Assembly: GCA_965116445.1 (NCBI GenBank)
Contig: OZ220688.1
Span: 3,224,001 to 3,288,000, forward strand
DNA from: Multivorans sp965116445
GTDB lineage: Bacteria > Acidobacteriota > Thermoanaerobaculia > Multivoradales > Multivoraceae
Direction: 5' to 3'
DNA length: 64,000 nt
This document shows positions 54,446 to 62,240 of this stretch, one piece after another (position 1 is the stretch's first letter; the number at the start of each line of letters is the position of its first letter). A program made the translations under genes and the position numbers. A model generated the notes under the pieces. The model was not told the DNA's origin, ran no database searches, and worked only from the letters and a program-made list of their open reading frames with translations.

Positions 54446-55045
54446 ATGGAAATCCCCTACACGGTAGAAGCCCACCCCGAGACGGGCCTCAACAACGGCA
54501 AGATCGGGATCTGGCTGTTCCTGACCTCGGAGGTCATGCTGTTCGGCGCGCTGTTCGCGACCTTCATCATGCTCCGCATCGGGTCGGACGGCGAGTGGGC
54601 GCACATGCAGGCCGAGGCGGAGCTGAACATTCCGCTGGCGACGCTCAACACCGCGGTGCTCATCTTCTCGAGTCTCACGATGGTCATGGCATGGGCGTCG
54701 TTGGTGCGCGGGCAGTTGAACAAGTTCCGGCTGTTCGGCTGGCTGACCGTAGGTTGCGGCGCAATCTTCCTCGTCATCAAGTACTTCGAGTACACGGCGA
54801 AGTTCGCGCACGACCACTTCCCGTCGTCGAACACCTACCTCGCGATCTACTTCACGATGACGGGCCTCCATGCCCTGCACGTGATCGGCGGCATGGCGTG
54901 GAACGCCTACTTCTCGGGACCGGGATCGAAGCTGTTCCACACGAACCGCCAGTGGTTGACGGACCGCGTCGAGCACTCGGGCCTGTTCTGGCACTTCGTC
55001 GACCTGGTGTGGATCTTCCTCTTCCCCGTCTTCTACCTGCTGTAG
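54446..55045 (+). CDS. ctaE: Cytochrome c oxidase subunit III
   Basis: The product has 199 aa and five membrane helices, the short five-helix form. The first helix region IGIWLFLTSEVMLFGALF and the final HSGLFWHFVDLVWIFLF are hallmark sequences. Subunit III supports stable turnover of subunit I. The gene starts 20 bp after ctaD and belongs to the same operon. Confidence 0.93.
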   Translation: MEIPYTVEAHPETGLNNGKIGIWLFLTSEVMLFGALFATFIMLRIGSDGEWAHMQAEAELNIPLATLNTAVLIFSSLTMVMAWASLVRGQLNKFRLFGWLTVGCGAIFLVIKYFEYTAKFAHDHFPSSNTYLAIYFTMTGLHALHVIGGMAWNAYFSGPGSKLFHTNRQWLTDRVEHSGLFWHFVDLVWIFLFPVFYLL

Positions 55046-55096
55046 CTGCACCGTTTTCGCCCGATCCGATAGCTACCCTGGAGCGAGTTGCATCCC

Positions 55097-55426
55097 ATGA
55101 GTGACCACGTCGATATCGACAAGACCGTCCGTACGTACTTCATGGTGTTCGGCGCCCTGATGGTGGGTACCATCATCACCGTCCTGGCGGCGCGACTCGA
55201 GGTCTCGGTGCCGGTGGCGATCATCATCGGCCTGTTCATCGCCAGCGTCAAGGCGTCGCTCGTCGCCTGCTACTTCATGCACCTGATCGCCGAGAAGAGG
55301 CTGATCTACTGGGTGCTGCTCCTGACCGTGGCGTTCTTCATCGTGCTGATGGCGGTACCCCTTCTGACCTCGGTCATCGACCAGGCCGGGCACTTCACGT
55401 CGAGCGGAGCACCGGCGGCGCACTGA
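55097..55426 (+). CDS. Cytochrome c oxidase subunit IV, bacterial type
   Basis: The ATG at 55097 gives 109 aa with three hydrophobic helices. The block AIIIGLFIASVKASLVACYF followed by MHL is the usual signature of the prokaryotic oxidase subunit IV (CtaF/CyoD-like) family. The last residues are a short, His-ended tail. This subunit helps assemble the oxidase. Confidence 0.88.
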   Translation: MSDHVDIDKTVRTYFMVFGALMVGTIITVLAARLEVSVPVAIIIGLFIASVKASLVACYFMHLIAEKRLIYWVLLLTVAFFIVLMAVPLLTSVIDQAGHFTSSGAPAAH

Positions 55427-55453
55427 TCCGGCCAAGAACTCGTTGAACCAGCC

Positions 55454-55939
55454 ATGAACCTCAAGGTCATCCACATCGTCTTCGTGGGCAGCGCCGTTCT
55501 GCTGGCGCTGTTCTTTGGAGGCTGGTGCCTGGCGCAGGGCGGTGGGTACGCCGTCGGCGCATTCCTGTCCTTCGCGGTCGCGGGCGTGTTGGTGTGGTAC
55601 GGCTTCTGGTTCTGGCGCAAGGTCACGACCCCGGAAGAGGAGTGGAATCGCCGCCGCAAGCTGTTCCGCACGGTGCCCGTGGTGGTCGGCCTGTGGCTGT
55701 TCGGATCCGAGCAGGCGGCGTGGGCCTGCTCCGTCTGCTACGGGGCCGCGGAGGGCTCCATGATCGACGCCGCCCGGGCGGGCGTCTGGTTCCTCCTCGG
55801 AGCCGTGTTCCTGATGCAGGGCGCCTTCGTTCTCTTCTTCCTCTATCTCCGGCGCCGCGCGCGTCGCTACCGCGAAGATTCTCGGAAAGACCCAGTGCCT
55901 CCCTGGTGGAGCACAGTTGAGGAGCCTCTCAAATCATGA
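55454..55939 (+). CDS. Unknown membrane protein within the oxidase operon
   Basis: The product has 161 aa. Two N-terminal helices (residues about 9-26 and 31-52) are followed by a cytoplasm-like charged loop. A third hydrophobic stretch comes next, then CSVCYGAAEGS and a last helix. The CxxC at about 91-94 follows a small signal-like segment and might bind a metal or be redox active. No family is recognised. The stop overlaps the start of the subunit II gene by 4 nt, so it is coupled to oxidase expression; a role in Cu_A assembly is a guess. Confidence 0.6.
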   Translation: MNLKVIHIVFVGSAVLLALFFGGWCLAQGGGYAVGAFLSFAVAGVLVWYGFWFWRKVTTPEEEWNRRRKLFRTVPVVVGLWLFGSEQAAWACSVCYGAAEGSMIDAARAGVWFLLGAVFLMQGAFVLFFLYLRRRARRYREDSRKDPVPPWWSTVEEPLKS

Positions 55940-56736
55940 TGGATGCGATGTTTCCCGCTGCGGCGTCTGAGCACGCCGGCCGGATCGACAACATGATCGA
56001 CGCGGTGCACTACCTGATGCTCGCTCTCTTCATTGCCTGGGGGGCCTTCTTCATCTACACGCTGCTGCGTTTCCGCGCGGGCCGCAACCCGAAGGCGGAC
56101 TACGTCGGCGTCAAGAGCAAGATGAGCACGTACGGAGAGGTCGCCGTGGCGATCGCGGAGGGCATTCTGCTCCTCGGCTTCTCGATTCCCATGTGGGCCG
56201 AACGGGTGGACGAGATCCCCAGCGAGGCAGATTCGACGGTCGTGCGGGTTGTAGCCCAGCAGTTCGCCTGGAACGTCTGGTACCCGGGCGCCGACGGCGT
56301 GTTCGGGGAGGCGGATCCGTACCTGACCGACGAGGCGACGAATCCGATCGGCCTGGACCGGGATGGCGCCGGCGCGGACGACATCTGGACGGTGAACCAG
56401 TTGCACCTTCCGGTCGACAAGGCGGCGATCATCCACCTGACCTCCAAGGACGTGATCCACAGCTTCAACCTGCCGAACATGCGGATCAAGCAGGACGCGA
56501 TTCCCGGACTCTCGATTCCGGTCTGGTTCGTGCCGACGAAGACGACGGCGCAGATCCGGGTTGACACGGGCAATCCGGACTACGTGTATGAGATCGCCTG
56601 CGCCCAGCTCTGCGGCAACAGCCACTACTCGATGCGCGGCTTCCTGACCGTCCACACGGAGGAAGAGTTCCAGGCATGGCTCGACGAAGAGGCTTCGTAC
56701 CTCGGCGACAGCGGCACGGACGACTTCTTCAACTAG
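55936..56736 (+). CDS. ctaC: Cytochrome c oxidase subunit II
   Basis: The product has 266 aa, with two membrane helices and a periplasmic cupredoxin. The Cu_A site is complete: DVIHSFNLP supplies His, and CAQLCGNSHYSMRG has the CxxxC, His and Met. VRVVAQQFAWNVWYPG is the aromatic patch that receives electrons. There is no fused cytochrome c domain, so an external donor, such as ActE, a soluble cytochrome or the nearby cupredoxin-like proteins, is needed. Confidence 0.95.
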   Translation: MMDAMFPAAASEHAGRIDNMIDAVHYLMLALFIAWGAFFIYTLLRFRAGRNPKADYVGVKSKMSTYGEVAVAIAEGILLLGFSIPMWAERVDEIPSEADSTVVRVVAQQFAWNVWYPGADGVFGEADPYLTDEATNPIGLDRDGAGADDIWTVNQLHLPVDKAAIIHLTSKDVIHSFNLPNMRIKQDAIPGLSIPVWFVPTKTTAQIRVDTGNPDYVYEIACAQLCGNSHYSMRGFLTVHTEEEFQAWLDEEASYLGDSGTDDFFN

Positions 56737-56779
56737 GAACCTCAGCCCTGCGCTTGCCGCTGGGTGTACGCTCAGGGCG

Positions 56780-58174
56780 ATGAGTGGGTGGATTCCCCAG
56801 TGGGGCCGCCGCGAGTTGCTGAAGGCGGCTTGGGTGGGGCCTGCGGCGGCCGCTGCGGCCTTGCGCGCCGGAGCCACGGCGGGACAGGAACCTGACGGCG
56901 CGGCGGTCGCGCCGCAGGAGGACGACGCGGCCGCCGAGGCGTACCGTGCCGGCTTCGCCGCGCCGCCCCTGGAACGTGTGCGGATCGGCTTCGTCGGCGT
57001 CGGTCTCCAGGGCGGCGGGCACGTGCGCAACTTCTTGGCGCTGGACGGCGTCGACGTCGTCGCGATCTGTGACATCGACGAACCACGTGCGGAGGAAGTT
57101 GCATCCTGGGTGGCCGACGCTGGGAAGGAACCGCCCGATCTCTACACGCGTGGCGAGACGGACTTCAGGCGGCTCTGCGAGCGGGACGACGTCGACCTCG
57201 TGTTCAACGCGACGCCCTGGCGGTGGCACGTACCGGTCTGCGTCGAGGCAATGGAGACCGGCAAGCATGCGGCCGTCGAGGTTCCGGCCGCGATCACGCT
57301 CGAGGGCTGCTGGCGGCTCGTCGAAACGGCCGAGCGCACAGCCCGCCACTGCGTGATGATGGAGAACTGCAACTACGGCCGCAGCGAGATGATGGTCCTG
57401 AACATGGTGCGCCAGGGGCTGCTCGGCGAGCTTCTGCACGGCGAGGCGGCGTACATTCACGACCTCCGGTCGATCAAGTTTTCGGACGCGAACGAGGGCC
57501 TGTGGCGGCTCCAGCACTCGGTCGAGCGCAACGCGAACCTCTATCCGACCCACGGGCTCGGGCCGGTCGCCCAGTGCATGGACATCAACCGGGGCGACTG
57601 CTTCGACTACCTCGTTTCGCTCTCGAGCCCGGCCCGCGGTCTGGCGAAGTACGCGGCGGAGCGCTTCGGCGCCGACGACCCGCGTGCCAGGGTCCGCTAC
57701 GCCCTGGGCGACATGAACTCGAGCCTGGTCCGGACCCGGCGCGGGCGCAGCATTCTGTTGCAGCACGACACGACGACGCCCCGGCCGTACAGCCGCCTGA
57801 ACCTGGTCCAGGGAACGCGCGGCGTCTTCGCGGGTTTTCCGGATCGCATCTTCATCGAGGGCGAGGCGGAGGGCCACGACTGGAGCGATGTCGAGCCCTA
57901 CCGGGAGCGGTTCGAGCACCCGCTGTGGTCGGAGCAGGCGGACAGCGCCGCGGGTGCGGGCCACGGCGGCATGGACTACCTGGAGGACTACCGGCTGGTG
58001 CGCTGTCTGCTGGAGGGCACTCCGACGGACATGGACGTCTACGACGCGGCGGCGCTCTCGGCCCCGGTCGAGCTGAGCGAGCTGTCGGTGGCTCGGGGTA
58101 GCGAGCCGGTCGAGTTCCCGGATTTCACGCGTGGCGCCTACCGGACACGGCCGCCGCTGGGAATCGTCGCGTGA
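56780..58174 (+). CDS. TAT-exported Gfo/Idh/MocA protein, GH109-like
   Basis: The product has 464 aa with a twin-arginine signal, GRRELLKAAWVG. The Rossmann motif RIGFVGVGLQGGGHVRNF lies near residue 72. Glycosidase family 109 traits follow: VEVPAAITLEGCW, MMENCNYGR and NLYPTHGLGPVAQ. GH109 enzymes hydrolyse alpha-N-acetylgalactosaminides by NAD-dependent redox chemistry; many relatives are uncharacterised. Export by TAT agrees with a folded NAD-bearing enzyme in the periplasm. Confidence 0.8.
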   Translation: MSGWIPQWGRRELLKAAWVGPAAAAAALRAGATAGQEPDGAAVAPQEDDAAAEAYRAGFAAPPLERVRIGFVGVGLQGGGHVRNFLALDGVDVVAICDIDEPRAEEVASWVADAGKEPPDLYTRGETDFRRLCERDDVDLVFNATPWRWHVPVCVEAMETGKHAAVEVPAAITLEGCWRLVETAERTARHCVMMENCNYGRSEMMVLNMVRQGLLGELLHGEAAYIHDLRSIKFSDANEGLWRLQHSVERNANLYPTHGLGPVAQCMDINRGDCFDYLVSLSSPARGLAKYAAERFGADDPRARVRYALGDMNSSLVRTRRGRSILLQHDTTTPRPYSRLNLVQGTRGVFAGFPDRIFIEGEAEGHDWSDVEPYRERFEHPLWSEQADSAAGAGHGGMDYLEDYRLVRCLLEGTPTDMDVYDAAALSAPVELSELSVARGSEPVEFPDFTRGAYRTRPPLGIVA

Positions 58175-59201
58175 GGAGTCTTCGGGTCTGAGGGTCGCCT
58201 ATCTTCTGCCCGGCGCCGCGCTCTACGGTGGCGTCAAGGTCGTCTTCCAGCACGCCCGGGCCTTGAGTCGGCTCGGGGTCGAGGTCACGGTCCATTCGCC
58301 CGATCCCTGTCCGGGCTGGTTTGAGGGCGCCCGCGCCTTCTACCGGCAGGTGCCGGCGCTCGAACGCCGGTTCCTGCCGCGGGTCGAGGTGGCGGTCGGT
58401 ACGCTGGCGCCGACCGTCGTCCCCGCGATCGAGATCGCGGAACGGCTGGCCTGCCACCTCTGCCAGGGCTACGAGCCGGGCCACGACACGCTGGAGGCGG
58501 GCGCTCGCGAGGTGATGCGGGCGGCCTACGACCTGCCGGCACTGAAGCTGGTCGTGTCGCCGCACCTTCTTCGTACGGTGCGCGACCGGCACGGCGTCGA
58601 AGCGCGGTGGATTCCGCAGCCCTTCGAGCCGCACCTGTTTCGTCCGCCGGAAGGGGAGCGCGCCGACGACGGCCGTCTGCGTGTCCTGGTCAGCGGGCAC
58701 TGGGAACTGGAGGTCAAGGGCGTGGCCTGGTGCATGCGGGCGCTCCGGCCCCTCTTTGAGCAGACGGGCGGCGGGATCGAGCTGGTGCGCCTGTCCCTCG
58801 ACGCGGACGACGAGGAAGTGGCCCTGTGGCCCGAGGCGGCCCGGCACAGGCACGTGCCGCCGGCGGAGGTGCCTGCGCTCTTGCAGGGGGTCGACCTGTG
58901 CATCGGCCCGTCGTCGCCCCTCGAGGGCTTCGGCCTGATCGGGCTCGAGGCGATGGGCTGCGGCCGGGCATGCGTGCTGACGGACATTCCCTCCCACCGT
59001 GACCTGGATCCAGACAGTGAGGCTTCGATCAAGGTGCCGTTTGGAGACGGTCCAGCCCTTCGCCAGGCGGTGGAGCGGCTGTGGCGCGACCGTGATCTGC
59101 GCGGCAGGCTTGGCGTAGCCGGCCGCGCCATCGCCGAGACGTACACAGAGCGACGGACGGCCGAAGCGCTGATGCGGGCGTTTCGGTGCCCGCCTACCTG
59201 A
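58131..59201 (+). CDS. Glycosyltransferase, GT4-like
   Basis: The GTG at 58131 overlaps the previous gene by 44 nt and gives 356 aa. The recognisable protein starts only at residue 20 (LRVAYLLPGAALYGGVKVVF), where a CTG at 58188 stands 10 nt after a strong GAGGAG; that rare start is possible. A GT-B fold is suggested by VLVSGHWELEVKGV and the EGFGLIGLEAMGCG block, which holds the donor-binding Glu. It probably adds a sugar to a lipid or polysaccharide. Its 3' end overlaps the convergent methyltransferase by 8 nt. Confidence 0.8.
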   Translation: MAPTGHGRRWESSREESSGLRVAYLLPGAALYGGVKVVFQHARALSRLGVEVTVHSPDPCPGWFEGARAFYRQVPALERRFLPRVEVAVGTLAPTVVPAIEIAERLACHLCQGYEPGHDTLEAGAREVMRAAYDLPALKLVVSPHLLRTVRDRHGVEARWIPQPFEPHLFRPPEGERADDGRLRVLVSGHWELEVKGVAWCMRALRPLFEQTGGGIELVRLSLDADDEEVALWPEAARHRHVPPAEVPALLQGVDLCIGPSSPLEGFGLIGLEAMGCGRACVLTDIPSHRDLDPDSEASIKVPFGDGPALRQAVERLWRDRDLRGRLGVAGRAIAETYTERRTAEALMRAFRCPPT

Positions 59202-60300
59202 AGATCGAAACGTAGAAGCCGGCCGTGGTCAGACTGTCGCGGTCAGGAGAAAGCGACTCGGGAAGCGCATCGATGCGCTTCGGCAGGGGAGTCGTCTGGG
59301 CGTCGATCCGATAGCGGTCGAAGCCTGCGGCGTGCAGCCAGTCCTCCAGGGTGCGGCGGGTGAAGAACCGGACGTGCGTGGCGCAGAGCAGGCCCATGGG
59401 GATGTAGTCCCAGCGCCCGGCGATCAGGTCCTCGACGACGGAGTAGTGACCGACATTGGGTACCGAAAGCACAATCCGGCCGCCGGGACGGAGCCAGGTC
59501 GCCGCGCGTTCGAGGAACGCCTGCCCATCGGTCAGATGCTCGAACAGCTCGAAGGCGACGATTGCGTCGAAGGTCTCACCGGGTTCGACATCCTGGACAT
59601 CGCCGCGGATCATCTGGTCGAGCCGGCTTTCGGCGGCCGCGGCTGCCTCGGGATTCAGTTCGAGCCCGACCACCCGGCAGCCGAAGCGCTGCTTGATGAG
59701 CGCCGCGGTTGCTCCGCGGCCGCAGCCGATTTCCAGCACGGACGCCGCGGGTCCGAGGTCCTCGGGCAGCAGCGGCAGGACGTCGGCGCGCTCGCCGCCG
59801 TAGTAGTCGATGAACTCGTAGCAGAGGCCCGAGCGTGGTCCACCCGGTTGTTCACCCGCCGCCCACCTGGCACAGGCGTCGCGAGACAACAGGACGGCAG
59901 GACTCGCACCTTGCGGGGGCGGTCCGACCGACGATTCCCGGGCGCCGCCGGCGAGCCAAGCGGCCTCGGCAAGTTCGAAATCGGCCAGGGTGAACAGGTC
60001 GTTGCTCGCCTCCGGTCCGGTCGTCGTCAGGTCGGTCGCGTAGACGGCGCCGCAGTCGGGGCGGGCGTCTCTAGTCAGTTTCTCGCGCATTCGCCTCAGG
60101 GAGGTGCGGCCGATCAGGACACGGCAGGATGCCAGGATCAGTGCCGCCTGGGCGCCGTCCGGCAGTCTGACCGGCAACTCCGACACCACCTCGACATTGC
60201 CGAAGACGGCGCGGGCCTCGCCGATGAGCCAGCGCCGGAGGTACCACCACTCGGCGGAGGCCTCGGCCTCGGCGTCCCAGGGCAGGACCAGCAGCAACAT
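59194..60300 (-). CDS. Class I SAM-dependent methyltransferase
   Basis: The product has 368 aa. The C-terminal part carries VLEIGCGRGATAALI as motif I near residue 188, then FDAIVAFELFEHLTDG and RIVLSVPNVGHY. This arrangement is common in methyltransferases of cell-surface glycan clusters and in UbiG-like enzymes. The N-terminal 150 residues are a separate domain without recognised features. It converges with the glycosyltransferase, and the two may work on the same surface molecule. Confidence 0.82.
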   Translation of the reverse strand: MLLLVLPWDAEAEASAEWWYLRRWLIGEARAVFGNVEVVSELPVRLPDGAQAALILASCRVLIGRTSLRRMREKLTRDARPDCGAVYATDLTTTGPEASNDLFTLADFELAEAAWLAGGARESSVGPPPQGASPAVLLSRDACARWAAGEQPGGPRSGLCYEFIDYYGGERADVLPLLPEDLGPAASVLEIGCGRGATAALIKQRFGCRVVGLELNPEAAAAAESRLDQMIRGDVQDVEPGETFDAIVAFELFEHLTDGQAFLERAATWLRPGGRIVLSVPNVGHYSVVEDLIAGRWDYIPMGLLCATHVRFFTRRTLEDWLHAAGFDRYRIDAQTTPLPKRIDALPESLSPDRDSLTTAGFYVSIFR

Positions 60301-60328
60301 GGAGCGATCGTACGCGGGCCCGACGGCC

Positions 60329-60448
60329 CTACGAGTCCTTCTTGTTCGCGATGACGGACGCGATGATGTGGAGGGGGATCGTCACGAACAGCGCCAGTGG
60401 CTGCACGACGAGTGCGCTGACGTGAAGGATGAGGAACAGGCAGGTCAT
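60329..60448 (-). CDS. Putative 39-aa membrane protein
   Basis: An ATG at 60448 opens a frame to a TAG at 60329. The product starts MTCLFLILHVSALVVQPLAL, continues with FVTIPLHIIASVIANKKD and ends at Ser-39. Two short hydrophobic segments end in a basic tail. The composition is that of a small inner-membrane protein and not of a shadow ORF, and no other gene covers the strip. No Shine-Dalgarno is obvious. The function is unknown. Confidence 0.45.
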   Translation of the reverse strand: MTCLFLILHVSALVVQPLALFVTIPLHIIASVIANKKDS

Positions 60449-60466
60449 ATCGCGGGCGCAGAGCCG

Positions 60467-61537
60467 TTACAGGTGGGCCATGACCTGATCGTGGAACTGT
60501 GCGATCACCCGCTCCTGCGTGGCGAGCGACGGCAACAGCATGAGTTGATCCAGCCCGGCGCCGGCAAGGGTGCGAACCTGGGCCCTGACCTCGTCCGCCG
60601 TTCCGGCCAGACAGGAGGCCCGGATCAGATCCGGGGTGACGAATCTCTCCTCCTCCGGCAGGGAGTAGGTGCAGTGCCCGGCGTGAACGCGCAGGTGCCT
60701 CCCGCGCGCCGGCGTCTGCTCAACCAGGGCGCAGTACTCGTCCCAGACCGGGCGCACGTGGGGCGGCGGCGCCCGGTTGAACTGATGCTGCTGGTCGTAG
60801 AGGTAGTGCAGGCCGGAAAGCACGAAGGGGCCGCACTCCTCGATGACTCGCGGGGAGGTCAGATTCTCGCCGGGCTCGAGAATCACGGCGGTGGTTAGCG
60901 AGCAAGTGTAGAAGTCGTCCCGGTCGAACTGGCGGCCCGCCGCCTCGGCGCCGCGGCGGCAGTTCTCGATCGCCCGGTCGAAGAGGGAGGCGTTGGGCGG
61001 GATCGACATGACCAGGCCATCGCCGACCTCGCCCGCCAGACCCTGGCTCTTGGGGCCGAAGCCGGAGACGTACATCGGAATTCGGGGCTCGGTGGCGATG
61101 AAGCCCTGTTCCTCCATCAGGAAGCGCAGCGGCTCCCTCCGGCCGCGAAACGCGAAGTCGGCCTCCTCGCCGTTGAGCAGCGCGCGTACGACACGCAGGT
61201 ACTCGCCGAACTCGGCGACGCCGACGGGCCGGTGGCCCATCAGACGGAGCGCCGTGTTGCCGGCGCCGATGCCGAGGAACGTCCGTCCCGGAGCGATCCG
61301 GTTGATCGTCGCGATGCTGTGCGCCGTCACCGGTGCGATCCGCGTGCCCGTGATCGCGACCCCGGTGCCGAGCTTGATCCGGCTCGTCCGCTCCGCCGCC
61401 AGCGCCAGCACCGCGTAACAGTCCGACCAGATCATCTGGCTGTCCGCGATCCAGGCGTGGCTGTACCCGAGCGCCTCCGCCCGCTCGATGTAGCCGATGT
61501 CGTCGATCTTGCTGGCGACGCAGACGCCGAAGTCCAT
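60467..61537 (-). CDS. Luciferase-like (LLM class) flavin oxidoreductase
   Basis: The product has 356 aa. The TIM-barrel of bacterial luciferase-like enzymes is shown by LGYSHAWIADSQMIW, IKLGTGVAITGTRIAPVTAH and GRTFLGIGAGNTALRLMG, with PMYVSGFGPKSQGLAGEVGD later. Such enzymes use F420 or FMN to oxidise or reduce varied substrates; the cofactor cannot be told here. The gene is divergent from the Uma2 gene, with an 80-bp gap for promoters. Confidence 0.85.
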   Translation of the reverse strand: MDFGVCVASKIDDIGYIERAEALGYSHAWIADSQMIWSDCYAVLALAAERTSRIKLGTGVAITGTRIAPVTAHSIATINRIAPGRTFLGIGAGNTALRLMGHRPVGVAEFGEYLRVVRALLNGEEADFAFRGRREPLRFLMEEQGFIATEPRIPMYVSGFGPKSQGLAGEVGDGLVMSIPPNASLFDRAIENCRRGAEAAGRQFDRDDFYTCSLTTAVILEPGENLTSPRVIEECGPFVLSGLHYLYDQQHQFNRAPPPHVRPVWDEYCALVEQTPARGRHLRVHAGHCTYSLPEEERFVTPDLIRASCLAGTADEVRAQVRTLAGAGLDQLMLLPSLATQERVIAQFHDQVMAHL

Positions 61538-61617
61538 TCGGGTGCCTCCCTCAGTGGAAGGCGGCAGTGTAACGCTCGCATGGACGGCTCTCGGCGCCGG
61601 TCCGTATACTTCAACGC

Positions 61618-62223
61618 ATGTCCGTCACGCTGCTCGAACAGCCGCCGCCGACGTTGCAGGGGACGCTCGGTCCCTACCGTCGAGCCGACTACGCCGTGTT
61701 GCCGGACGAGCCCCGGTGCGAGTTGATCCACGGGAGGTTCTACCTGAGTCCAAGCCCGATTCCCCTTCACCAGTTCCTTGTCACCCGGCTCTGGCGGCTG
61801 CTGGATGACGTGTCCGAGCGCACCGGAGGCTTGACCCTGGTCGCTCCGATGGACGTGCATCTGGCGGAACACTCTGTCCTGCAGCCCGACATCCTCTACA
61901 TTTCCAGGCAGAACCTCGGGATCATCCACAAGTGGATCGAAGGACCTCCCGACCTGGTCGTCGAAGTTCTCTCGCGCTCCACCGCGAGCCGGGACCAGGT
62001 CCACAAACTGCAGATCTACGGGGAGTCGGGAGTTCCCGAGTACTGGATCGTCGACCCGCGGCGGCGCCACATCACGTTCCTCGTGCTCCGCGACGGCGCC
62101 TATGCCGTCCAGGCGCCGGAAGCCGAGGTGTGGGCCTCGCCGGTGCGGCCCGAGGTCGAGTTGGACATCGCGGCCCTGTGGGCGACCGTGGAGGAGAAGT
62201 TCGGCCCGCCTGAGGGTCACTGA
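61618..62223 (+). CDS. Uma2 family (DUF820) PD-(D/E)xK protein
   Basis: The product has 201 aa. The nuclease-like core shows CELIHGRFYLSPSP, LQPDILYISR with the catalytic Asp, PPDLVVEVLSRST with Glu, and VPEYWIVDPRRR. Uma2 proteins are widespread in cyanobacteria, planctomycetes and related genomes and are often multi-copy; their substrate is not known. The gene ends 17 bp before the next one but is probably unrelated in function. Confidence 0.85.
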   Translation: MSVTLLEQPPPTLQGTLGPYRRADYAVLPDEPRCELIHGRFYLSPSPIPLHQFLVTRLWRLLDDVSERTGGLTLVAPMDVHLAEHSVLQPDILYISRQNLGIIHKWIEGPPDLVVEVLSRSTASRDQVHKLQIYGESGVPEYWIVDPRRRHITFLVLRDGAYAVQAPEAEVWASPVRPEVELDIAALWATVEEKFGPPEGH

Positions 62224-62240
62224 CCGGGACGACCAGGGCG

